From HyVt-477 sp965224605 (lineage in GTDB: Bacteria > Pseudomonadota > Gammaproteobacteria > Thiotrichales > Thiotrichaceae), in assembly GCA_965224605.1 (NCBI GenBank), contig CBDCZP010000006.1:248001-312000 (forward strand): a stretch of 64,000 bases of DNA. Reading direction: 5' to 3'. The notes under the pieces were generated by a model. That model had not been told where the DNA came from. It saw only the letters and a list, made by a program, of their open reading frames with translations, and searched no databases. The position numbers were made by a program, and so were the translations under genes. Numbering within the stretch: position 1 is the stretch's first letter; each line of letters starts with the position of its first letter. Of this stretch, positions 8,289-15,550 are shown piece by piece.

Positions 8289-9446
8289 TCATATGAGATT
8301 ATTCACAACGGGTTCAACAGACATTTCTTCCGTTCCTTTAAAAACGTCCGTTACTTTGGCTTCACGCCCATTAAGTTTTAACTGCAAACGTAGATCATTA
8401 ATGGAATCCGCATGTCTCAAGCCTTCTTTCACATCAATGATTCCACTATCAATTAAACGAAACAGTGTTTGGTCAAAGGTACACATACCCAGTTCGTTAG
8501 ATTTGGCTATCAACTGTTTCATCGCTGAAACATCACCTTGCAGTATAAGATCACTCATTAATGGAGAGTTGATAAGCACCTCTACAGCCGGAATTCTTCC
8601 ACGCCCATTACTACGCCTAACTAAACGCTGAGAAACAACCGCTTTCAAGTTCATTGACAAGTCCATGAGCACCTGAGCACGGCGTTCATGAGGAAAGAAG
8701 TTGATAATCCGGTCAAGTGCCTGATTGGTATTGTTGGCATGTAAAGTGGTCATACATAAGTGACCTGTTTCTGCATAGGTGATGGCGTATTCCATGGTCT
8801 CTTTATCCCGAATCTCACCAAGCAAAATAACATCAGGCGCTTGTCGGAGCGTGTTCTTCAACGCTATTTCATAATCCAGTGTATCTACACCAATCTCACG
8901 CTGAGTAACAATTGATTTTTTATTTTCATGGGCGAATTCAATAGGATCTTCAATGGTAACAATATGATTGGCAGAATTTTCATTCCTATGCCCAATCATC
9001 GCAGCTAAAGTTGTTGATTTACCAGAACCGGTGGCTCCCACTATAATCACTAATCCCCTATTCGTTTGGGTAAGTTCCTGCATAATCGGTGGCAAGCCCA
9101 GGCCTTTAAACTTAGGTATATCTTTAGGTATATGCCGCAATACCATACCCGCACATTCTTGTTGGGTAAAAGCATTGACCCGGAAACGGGCAATATTTGG
9201 CAAACTGATGGAGAAGTTACATTCCATGGCTTGCTCAAAGGCTTTTAAATGCCGATCATTCATGATGGAACGAACCAGAACCCTCACTTGATCCTGAGTC
9301 AGTTTTTTATCCGAGAGATGTACTACCTCATTGTCCAATTTGATACTGGGAGGTGCATTAGCCGTGATGAATAAATCAGACCCTTTTCTTTCCAGCATGG
9401 CATGTAACATACTGTGTACATATTGTGTGGCGCTATCACGATCCAT
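8289..9446 (-). CDS. pilU: type IV pilus retraction ATPase PilU
   Basis: A 385-residue PilT/PilU-family ATPase with Walker A GATGSGKSTT, Asp box HIVTIEDPIEFAH, Walker B region APDVILLGEIRD and His box TTLHANNT. The long C-terminal tail after ~345 is typical of PilU rather than PilT. It follows pilT by 6 bp and precedes the third paralogue by 10 bp, so the three are probably co-transcribed. Which of the two downstream paralogues is the true PilU orthologue cannot be decided without a tree; position next to pilT favours this one. Confidence 0.88.
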   Translation of the reverse strand: MDRDSATQYVHSMLHAMLERKGSDLFITANAPPSIKLDNEVVHLSDKKLTQDQVRVLVRSIMNDRHLKAFEQAMECNFSISLPNIARFRVNAFTQQECAGMVLRHIPKDIPKFKGLGLPPIMQELTQTNRGLVIIVGATGSGKSTTLAAMIGHRNENSANHIVTIEDPIEFAHENKKSIVTQREIGVDTLDYEIALKNTLRQAPDVILLGEIRDKETMEYAITYAETGHLCMTTLHANNTNQALDRIINFFPHERRAQVLMDLSMNLKAVVSQRLVRRSNGRGRIPAVEVLINSPLMSDLILQGDVSAMKQLIAKSNELGMCTFDQTLFRLIDSGIIDVKEGLRHADSINDLRLQLKLNGREAKVTDVFKGTEEMSVEPVVNNLI

Positions 9447-9452
9447 CTGCTC

Positions 9453-10505
9453 TTACACCCTCGCCTGTTGCATCAACGCTTCAGGGCTATCCGCTTTCTT
9501 TATCGCATCTTCGCGAGTGATATCCCCGGTGTTGATTAGATCTCGAAGGCACTGATCCAGTGTCTGCATACCGTCACTTGCCCCCGTTTGCATGGTTGAC
9601 TTCATCTGCGGAATCTTGTTTTCTCTGATCATGCTTCGAATAGCCCGCGTGCCGATCAATATTTCATGTGCAGCGACACGACCACCACCCACTTTCTTTA
9701 GTAAGGTCTGGGCTATAACTGCCTGTAACGATTCTGATAGCATCGCCCGAATCATGTCTTTTTCAGCCGCAGGAAAGACGTCAATAATCCTGTCTATGGT
9801 TTTTGGTGCGCTAGTAGTATGCAATGTACCAAACACCAAATGCCCTGTTTCAGCAGCAGACAACGCCAAACGGATGGTTTCAAGGTCTCGCATTTCACCT
9901 ACCAGAATAGTATCAGGGTCTTCTCGTAAAGCAGACCTTAATGCGGCCTCAAATCCTTGCGTATCGCGGTGCACTTCTCGTTGGTTCACCAAGCTTTTTT
10001 GGCTTTTATGCACAAATTCAATGGGGTCTTCTATCGTTAGAATATGACCATGTTCAACAGAGTTTTTATAATCGACCATGGCCGCAAGCGTAGTTGACTT
10101 ACCCGAACCTGTGGGGCCTGTTACTAACACGAGACCGCGTGGCAACATAGCTAACTTCTTGAAAATAGACGGCGCATTCAATGCTTCAAGGGTTAAAATA
10201 TCACTAGGAATGGTACGAAAAACCGCAGCAGCACCCCGGTTTTGATTAAAGGCATTCACACGAAAACGGGCTACACCAGGCAACTCGAACGAGAAATCTG
10301 TTTCCCACTTTTCTTCATAGTCCCGACGCTGGTTGTCATTCATAATGTCGTAGACCATGCTATGCACTTCTTTATGATCCATTTCCGGCATATTGATACG
10401 CCGCATATCACCATCCACACGTATCATGGGAGGTAAACCCGCTGATAGATGAAGATCAGAGGCCTTATTTTTCACGCCAAAGGCAAGAAGTTGTGTAATA
10501 TCCAT
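9453..10505 (-). CDS. pilT: type IV pilus retraction ATPase PilT
   Basis: Hexameric ATPase powering type IV pilus retraction and twitching motility. The 350 residues are of normal PilT length. MDITQLLAFGVKNKASDLHL is a characteristic PilT N-terminus. Walker A (GPTGSGKSTTL) begins at residue 130; HILTIEDPIEFVH, EDPDTILVGEMRD and FGTLHTTS follow. Transcribed leftward as the first gene of pilT-pilU-pilU2. It diverges from yggS, whose ATG lies 49 bp away, the common gammaproteobacterial arrangement. Confidence 0.95.
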   Translation of the reverse strand: MDITQLLAFGVKNKASDLHLSAGLPPMIRVDGDMRRINMPEMDHKEVHSMVYDIMNDNQRRDYEEKWETDFSFELPGVARFRVNAFNQNRGAAAVFRTIPSDILTLEALNAPSIFKKLAMLPRGLVLVTGPTGSGKSTTLAAMVDYKNSVEHGHILTIEDPIEFVHKSQKSLVNQREVHRDTQGFEAALRSALREDPDTILVGEMRDLETIRLALSAAETGHLVFGTLHTTSAPKTIDRIIDVFPAAEKDMIRAMLSESLQAVIAQTLLKKVGGGRVAAHEILIGTRAIRSMIRENKIPQMKSTMQTGASDGMQTLDQCLRDLINTGDITREDAIKKADSPEALMQQARV

Positions 10506-10553
10506 GGGGTATTCTCTTTCTTTTTATTGTTATTTTTTAAGCAAACATATCAT

Positions 10554-11249
10554 ATGAAACAGATAATCTGTGACCATATCCAGACAATCGGCAAGCGAAT
10601 TCATTATGCAGTAATGCAATATCAACAAGACTTAAACGCTGTTAGTCTGCTTGCGGTTAGTAAACGACATCCTGTTAGCGCGATAGAACAAGCCATTGAG
10701 TGTGGACAAGCTAAATTTGGCGAAAATTATGCTCAGGAAATGGTTGAAAAAGCACAACAGCTACAACAACGAGGACACACTAATATCGAATGGCATTTTA
10801 TTGGCCCGATTCAAGCCAATAAAACCCGTATCATTGCGGCAACGGCTCACTGGGTACACTCAATTGATCGCTATAAGATAGCGCGTCGTTTAAGTGAACA
10901 AAATCCTGATTTGAAACGACCCATTAACCTATGTCTACAAGTTAATGTTGATAACGAAACAAGTAAATCAGGCGTATCGCTTAACGAACTTCCGGACTTG
11001 GCTAATAGTATTCAGTCCATGACAGGGGTTGTACTACGTGGACTCATGGCTATACCCGTTGCCACTGATGATTTTCAGCAGCAAAGACAGAGCTTTGCTA
11101 AAGTACGGAAAGCAATGGAAGCATTGAATAAGCAAGGCTATAATTTAGATACCCTGTCGATGGGCATGACGGGTGATATGGAAGCAGCCATTGCCGAAGG
11201 AGCGACGATGGTGCGTATTGGTACCGCTATTTTTGGTCAGCGATCGTAA
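10554..11249 (+). CDS. yggS: YggS/PLPBP family pyridoxal phosphate homeostasis protein
   Basis: Single-domain fold III PLP-binding protein that influences vitamin B6 and amino acid homeostasis; no catalysis is established. The PLP lysine is Lys37 in LLAVSKRHP. FGENYAQEMVEKA, EWHFIGPIQANK, GLMAIP and LSMGMTGDMEAAI are family signatures. I place the start at the ATG at 10554, giving 231 residues, normal for YggS; the open frame extends back to 10449 but that would overlap pilT, and MKQII fits the family N-terminus. It heads the usual yggS-proC-yggT run and diverges from pilT. Confidence 0.94.
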   Translation: MKQIICDHIQTIGKRIHYAVMQYQQDLNAVSLLAVSKRHPVSAIEQAIECGQAKFGENYAQEMVEKAQQLQQRGHTNIEWHFIGPIQANKTRIIAATAHWVHSIDRYKIARRLSEQNPDLKRPINLCLQVNVDNETSKSGVSLNELPDLANSIQSMTGVVLRGLMAIPVATDDFQQQRQSFAKVRKAMEALNKQGYNLDTLSMGMTGDMEAAIAEGATMVRIGTAIFGQRS

Positions 11250-11284
11250 CTTGATATCATCCTATACTAAATTAAGGAAACTCT

Positions 11285-12109
11285 ATGGACAAAATGGATA
11301 AGATTCTTACCTTTATTGGCGCTGGCAACATGGCTCGCAGCTTGATAGCTGGGCTTATTCAGGATGATACGGCGTTTGAAATTCGTGTTTCCGACCCTGA
11401 TGAAAGTCAGTTAGACACTATCAAACGTAACTGGCAAACAGTGAAAACCTTTACCAACAATGAAGCCGCCTGCAAAGATGTACATATTATCGTTATGGCG
11501 GTTAAACCACAGATTCTCCCTATGCTTTGTGTTTCTTTAAGTACCCAACTACAAGCCACAAGACCGCTCATTATCTCCATCGCAGCTGGCGTCAGGGAAA
11601 GCACTATTAATCAGGCATTAGGAGGAAGTTTTCCTATTGTCAGATGCATGCCCAACACACCTGCACTAGTACAAGCAGGAGCTACCGGGCTGTATGCTAA
11701 TGCACAAGTAAATGATGAACAACGTAGCGAAGCTGAGGGTATTCTGCGTGCCGTTGGCATCACTCTATGGTTCACAGATGAACAACAACTGGATACCGTT
11801 ACTGCTGTTTCTGGCAGTGGGCCTGCCTATTTCTTTCTGGTCATGGAAGCGATGCAGAAATCTGCATCAAAACTTGGACTGACAGACGATGAAGCCCGAT
11901 TATTAGTCTTGCAAACTGCAATGGGAGCCGCCAAACTAGCATTAGAAAGTAATGATGACGCTGCAACCTTGCGGGAAAGAGTCACCTCAAAAGGTGGCAC
12001 TACTGAAGCAGCACTGAAGGTACTCAACGAGGGAGGCCTGACTGAATTATTTCATCAAGCTCTCACTGCTGCCGAGAATCGTTCGAAAGAACTCGCTGAA
12101 CAAACATAA
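11285..12109 (+). CDS. proC: pyrroline-5-carboxylate reductase
   Basis: Last step of proline synthesis: reduces 1-pyrroline-5-carboxylate with NAD(P)H. 274 residues. The nucleotide-binding motif IGAGNMARSL starts at residue 11, VMAVKPQ follows, and the C-terminal dimerisation domain has VSGSGPAYFF and TSKGGTTEAAL, the ProC signature. TAAGGAAACTCT lies before the ATG. It starts 35 bp after yggS. proB is in the same window at 23903-25030, so two of the three proline genes are present. Confidence 0.96.
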   Translation: MDKMDKILTFIGAGNMARSLIAGLIQDDTAFEIRVSDPDESQLDTIKRNWQTVKTFTNNEAACKDVHIIVMAVKPQILPMLCVSLSTQLQATRPLIISIAAGVRESTINQALGGSFPIVRCMPNTPALVQAGATGLYANAQVNDEQRSEAEGILRAVGITLWFTDEQQLDTVTAVSGSGPAYFFLVMEAMQKSASKLGLTDDEARLLVLQTAMGAAKLALESNDDAATLRERVTSKGGTTEAALKVLNEGGLTELFHQALTAAENRSKELAEQT

Positions 12110-12144
12110 CTAGCTAAACCCAACCCTTAACAAGGAGAACATGC

Positions 12145-12690
12145 ATGTCCGCTGTACAAGAGATACTCGTATTTCTAATTGATACATTATTCAATCTATA
12201 TGTATCATTTTTAGTGATTCGGATGTTATTAGGGTTTGCCAAAGCAGATTTCTACAATCCCATTTCACAATTTTTGGTTAAAATAACGGATCCGGTTATC
12301 AAACCACTGCGACGGTTTATACCCGCTATTGGGAAAATAGACACAGCAACCGTTGTTGCGATCATTGGATTGAAAATTATCGAGTATTTTTTACTTTCGG
12401 CGGTTACAGGGGGAAATTACCCTAGTGATTTTATAGCTTTTGTTATCGGTGATTTATTGCGCATGGTGGTCTGGATTTACATTATTGCGATTATTATTCA
12501 AGTCATCATTAGTTGGTTGGGCAACACTCACGGCAACCCAGTTGTGCCGTTAATCAATAGTCTGACTGAGCCACTGATCAAGCCTGTGCGGAAAATCATT
12601 CCACCTATCGCGATGATTGATTTATCACCCATGGTGGTTCTCATTTTATTACAGGTGGCACTTATTCTGATTAGGTCATTCGGCTTTTGA
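12145..12690 (+). CDS. yggT: YggT family integral membrane protein
   Basis: A 181-residue inner-membrane protein with two YGGT repeats, each with hydrophobic helices followed by an amphipathic PISQFLVKITDPVIKPLRR-type segment (residues ~38-57 and ~130-149). The repeats carry I-P-x-I-G/A motifs. The family is linked to envelope integrity, osmotic stress and cell division; the exact role is not established. GGAG lies 8 bases before the ATG. Third gene of yggS-proC-yggT. Confidence 0.9.
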   Translation: MSAVQEILVFLIDTLFNLYVSFLVIRMLLGFAKADFYNPISQFLVKITDPVIKPLRRFIPAIGKIDTATVVAIIGLKIIEYFLLSAVTGGNYPSDFIAFVIGDLLRMVVWIYIIAIIIQVIISWLGNTHGNPVVPLINSLTEPLIKPVRKIIPPIAMIDLSPMVVLILLQVALILIRSFGF

Positions 12691-12811
12691 TCTAGCGTAC
12701 TTGTTTGTCTGGAAGTGAGCCTTCAGGCTCGCCATTCGGTGCTTAAAATCAACGTCTTAGGCGAAGCTAAGTATCGTTTCCAGAAAATTTTGACTTAATC
12801 AAAGCTTCCTT
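12691..12811 (-). repeat. MITE-like element, copy A (reverse orientation)
   Basis: The core TGGAAGTGAGCCTTCAGGCT at about 12710, read on the minus strand, ends in AGCCTGAAGGCTCACTTCCA, matching copies at 26115, 33233 and 37722. The other end has GACTTAATCAAAGCTTCCTT. This copy shows the uninterrupted GCCTGAAGGCTC junction that is split in the copy at 37722-37988. Confidence 0.7.
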
Positions 12812-12877
12812 AAATAAATAAAAGGAAGGGGAGGAAAATTTCTCCCTGCCCAACTACTACTTCACAGATATCAAATA

Positions 12878-13357
12878 TTATGAGGCCCATTCTATGGTGA
12901 CTTCGCGTTTACCCCACTTGAAGGCTTCGCGTTTATTCATACCTTTATAAATATCGATTTTCTTTTTCCAGCGTTTATTCATTTTATCCAGCACGATATA
13001 AATCCCTGGCTGCCCATGAATTTTCACCTTACTACCACGCTTTAGACCATACTTGTCTAGTAAATCACGGGATACTGCAATGACCTTCATACCCGGCTTT
13101 AACCTATCTCCCCATGCTGCGATATTAGGAGTGCTATCCGTTTGCCCCACATGTGAGGTATAAGCGGTCGCGGTTACCGCTAGAATCCGCTTGGTGACGG
13201 GTCGCTTGTAAATAACACGTGTTATCTTTCCCTTAGGGTTAAGAATAGACTGGATTAAATGATCTGAAATGCCATTAAGCATTTGTGCGCTGGCCGTTCC
13301 GAACAACATTAATGTCATTAGAAAAATCATCAAAGGCTTGTATATTTGCTTGTTCAT
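12878..13357 (-). CDS. secreted 3D-domain protein (double-psi beta-barrel)
   Basis: 159 residues with an N-terminal signal segment (KPLMIFLMTLMLFGTASA, cleavage likely near 24). The C-terminal domain from ~57 has VTATAYTSHVGQTDSTPNIAAWG, then LKPGMKVIAVSRDLL, GSKVKI and YIVLDKMNKRW, matching the 3D domain named for three conserved aspartates and found in MltA/RpfB-like cell wall proteins. It lacks a separate lytic transglycosylase or peptidoglycan-binding domain. Probably periplasmic, acting on or near peptidoglycan; function is inference. Monocistronic, with its own upstream region. Confidence 0.75.
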   Translation of the reverse strand: MNKQIYKPLMIFLMTLMLFGTASAQMLNGISDHLIQSILNPKGKITRVIYKRPVTKRILAVTATAYTSHVGQTDSTPNIAAWGDRLKPGMKVIAVSRDLLDKYGLKRGSKVKIHGQPGIYIVLDKMNKRWKKKIDIYKGMNKREAFKWGKREVTIEWAS

Positions 13358-13570
13358 ATATTTTTAGCTTGATCCTGTTCAGATCGGTTAAAACAATATC
13401 AGAACATTAGCATCTATTAATATGCTTATTCAATGTTTATTTTTGATCATTCGACTAAAGGTCTATTCAAGTTCTTTTCAAAAGCATCATTTTTAAGTTA
13501 TCTAGAGACTTATAAAAATAATAGTTTTCACTGCAAAGCTTAGGTATAGTATTCAGCTTCAATTAACCCA

Positions 13571-13805
13571 TGCAGGAGAGACTTCGTTTTGACGAAGCAC
13601 CGAAGGCGCAAACCGTTCGGAAACGCTCAGGTAAAAGGACTGCACGGACACAGAGCACTATTTTCCTCATTCTAAAAGGGGGAATCGTACTCTGAATTGA
13701 CTCTGGAGAGTGATACGTAAAGTATCCACCGAAGGGTAGTAACTAGATCGCATATTTCATTATCTTTATGTGATTCAGGAATCTCTCAGGTTTCAGGACA
13801 GAGGG
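13571..13805 (+). ncRNA. tandem glycine riboswitch controlling gcvT-gcvH
   Basis: Two glycine aptamers lie in tandem. Aptamer I spans ~13571-13650: GCAGGAGAG, then CACCGAAGGCGCAA, then CTCAGGTAAAAGGACTGC. Aptamer II spans ~13700-13805: CTCTGGAGAG, then CACCGAAGGGTAGTAA, then CTCTCAGGTTTCAGGACAGA. These are the conserved core strings of the class. The arm near 13741-13785 in aptamer II is unusually long. A TATAGT -10-like box at 13545-13550 lies upstream. A terminator hairpin follows, suggesting glycine prevents termination and turns on the cleavage operon. Confidence 0.95.
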
Positions 13806-13806
13806 A

Positions 13807-13871
13807 CGGCGCGGTTTCAGAAATAGCTCATTTTTTTCATGAGCTTATTTACGAAGTCTGCCGCCTTTTTT
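13807..13871 (+). terminator. riboswitch expression platform, terminator before gcvT
   Basis: CGGCGCGG at 13807-13814 can pair imperfectly with CTGCCGCC ending at 13865, followed by TTTTTT. Inside sits a separate hairpin, AGCTCAT with ATGAGCT (13825-13845). The position directly after aptamer II and 30 bp before gcvT makes it the likely regulatory terminator. Confidence 0.65.
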
Positions 13872-13900
13872 GTTTGTATGAAATTTGTTAAGAGAAAATC

Positions 13901-15010
13901 ATGTTCGATAAAAACACTGAACCCAAGCGCACCGCCCTTTACGATAAGCATCTTGAAGCCGGAGGCAAAATTGTTGATTTTGCTGGCTGGGAAATGCCTA
14001 TTCATTATGGCTCACAGTTAAATGAGCATCATCAAGTAAGAAATGATGCGGGAATGTTCGACGTATCCCATATGGTCATCCTTGACTTCAAAGGCAGTGA
14101 AGTAAAAAACTTTCTACGCCATCTTCTGGCAAATAACATAGACAAGCTTAAAGATACAGGTAAAGCACTTTACAGCTGTATGCTTAATGAAAATGGCGGT
14201 GTTATTGATGACCTAATCGTTTATTACCTATCTGATGAAAGCTATCGCATGGTTATTAATGCCGCTACTCGTGACAATGATCTCGCCTGGATCAATCAGC
14301 AGATTAAAGCCTTTGATGCGGACTTTGTTGAGCGTGACGATCTCGCAATGATTGCTGTTCAAGGCCCTAATGGCAGAGAAAAAGCAATGTCTTTATTAGC
14401 TGATGAAGATGCTAATAAAGTCAATGAACTCAAGCCCTTCTTTGGCATATCCATAGGCGATAAGTTCTATGCGCGTACTGGCTACACTGGCGAAGATGGC
14501 TTTGAGATTATGGTAAGCAATGACAAAGCTGCCAGCTTGTGGGATGAACTACTTAAAACAGGTGTTCAGCCTATAGGCTTGGGTGCTCGTGATACCTTGC
14601 GCCTTGAAGCAGGCATGAACCTGTATGGCACGGATATGGATATCGACACTTCACCTCTGGTTGCAGGGCTTTCCTGGACGGTCGCCTTGAAGCCTGAAGA
14701 TCGTGACTTCCTGGGTCGTACGGCTTTGGAAAGTGAGAAGAGCGTAGGTGTTAAAGAAAAATTTGTCGGTCTGGTTTTAGAAGACCGTGGGGTGTTACGT
14801 AACCACCAAAAAATCATTACAGAGAACGGCGAAGGTGAAATCACCAGTGGAACCTTTTCACCCACGCTGAAAAAAGCTATTGCCCTTGCCCGTGTCCCTG
14901 CGGATATCGGTAAGCAATGTAAAGTTGAAATTCGCGGCAAAGAACTGACAGCCAACGTAGTGAAACCTGTCTTTGTCCGTAACGGTAAATCTTGTTTGGA
15001 GAATACATAA
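13901..15010 (+). CDS. gcvT: glycine cleavage system aminomethyltransferase (T-protein)
   Basis: Transfers the methylene group from the aminomethyl-lipoyl H-protein to tetrahydrofolate, releasing ammonia. 369 residues, normal length. EAGGKIVDFAGWEMPIHYG near the N-terminus, GMFDVSHM, the folate-binding region with Asp in GGVIDDLIVY, and GLGARDTLRLEAGMNLYG are family signatures. First gene after the glycine riboswitch. Its stop overlaps the gcvH start by one base (TAATG). Confidence 0.97.
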   Translation: MFDKNTEPKRTALYDKHLEAGGKIVDFAGWEMPIHYGSQLNEHHQVRNDAGMFDVSHMVILDFKGSEVKNFLRHLLANNIDKLKDTGKALYSCMLNENGGVIDDLIVYYLSDESYRMVINAATRDNDLAWINQQIKAFDADFVERDDLAMIAVQGPNGREKAMSLLADEDANKVNELKPFFGISIGDKFYARTGYTGEDGFEIMVSNDKAASLWDELLKTGVQPIGLGARDTLRLEAGMNLYGTDMDIDTSPLVAGLSWTVALKPEDRDFLGRTALESEKSVGVKEKFVGLVLEDRGVLRNHQKIITENGEGEITSGTFSPTLKKAIALARVPADIGKQCKVEIRGKELTANVVKPVFVRNGKSCLENT

Positions 15011-15396
15011 TGAGTGAAATAATTGACGATCTAAAATACACAAAATCCCATGAATGGATTCGCGACAACGGTGACGGTACTGTGAAAATCGGTATTACCG
15101 ATCACGCCCAAGAGCTTCTTGGTGACATAGTTTATGTTGAACTGCCTGAAATGGATGCAGAGTTTGGCGCTGAAGATGCGGTAGGTGTTGTTGAATCAGT
15201 GAAGGCGGCTTCAGATTTCTACGCACCCGTTCCTGGCACAATCGTAGCCGTTAATGAGGTGCTTGACGATACACCTGAAACGATCAATAGCGATCCTTTT
15301 GGAGAAGGCTGGATTTACTCATTAAAACTTGATTCCGTTAATGACCTTGATGAATTAATGAATGCTGAATCCTACAAGGAAGAAACTGACGATTAA
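15010..15396 (+). CDS. gcvH: glycine cleavage system H-protein
   Basis: Lipoyl carrier that shuttles the aminomethyl group between P, T and L proteins. 128 residues from the ATG at 15010; this start is chosen because it overlaps the gcvT stop and gives the standard N-terminus (MSEIIDDLKYTKSHEW). The lipoylated lysine is Lys65 in VVESVKAASDF. The C-terminal NSDPFGEGWIYSLK is typical. An intrinsic terminator lies between this gene and gcvP. Confidence 0.97.
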   Translation: MSEIIDDLKYTKSHEWIRDNGDGTVKIGITDHAQELLGDIVYVELPEMDAEFGAEDAVGVVESVKAASDFYAPVPGTIVAVNEVLDDTPETINSDPFGEGWIYSLKLDSVNDLDELMNAESYKEETDD

Positions 15397-15413
15397 TCTG
15401 TTTCGTAATCCCA

Positions 15414-15453
15414 TGTAGCCTGTGTTGAGCGATAGCGAAACACGGGTAATCAA
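15414..15453. repeat. short dispersed palindromic repeat, copy 2
   Basis: GTGTTGAGCGATAGCGAAACAC with flanking TGTAGCC and GGGTAATCAAT. The same sequence, inverted, occurs at 33191-33230. A REP-like intergenic element; the copy lies between gcvH and its terminator. Confidence 0.6.
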
Positions 15454-15487
15454 TACGTTAATCCAAATCCGCGTTTATATAGCCAAT

Positions 15488-15526
15488 AAACTCCCTGTCC
15501 CAAACAAACAGGGAGTTTGTTTTTTT
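15488..15526 (+). terminator. intrinsic terminator between gcvH and gcvP
   Basis: AAACTCCCTGT (15488-15498) pairs perfectly with ACAGGGAGTTT (15508-15518), followed by GTTTTTTT. This is a strong rho-independent terminator inside the gcv gene set, 25 bp before the gcvP start. Confidence 0.85.
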
Positions 15527-15550
15527 ATCTGCCCGTAATTAGTAAAATTG

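Noticed and set aside
9592..10047. 151-codon open frame antisense to pilT
   Set aside because: Lies wholly within pilT, whose motifs are intact; no recognisable protein.
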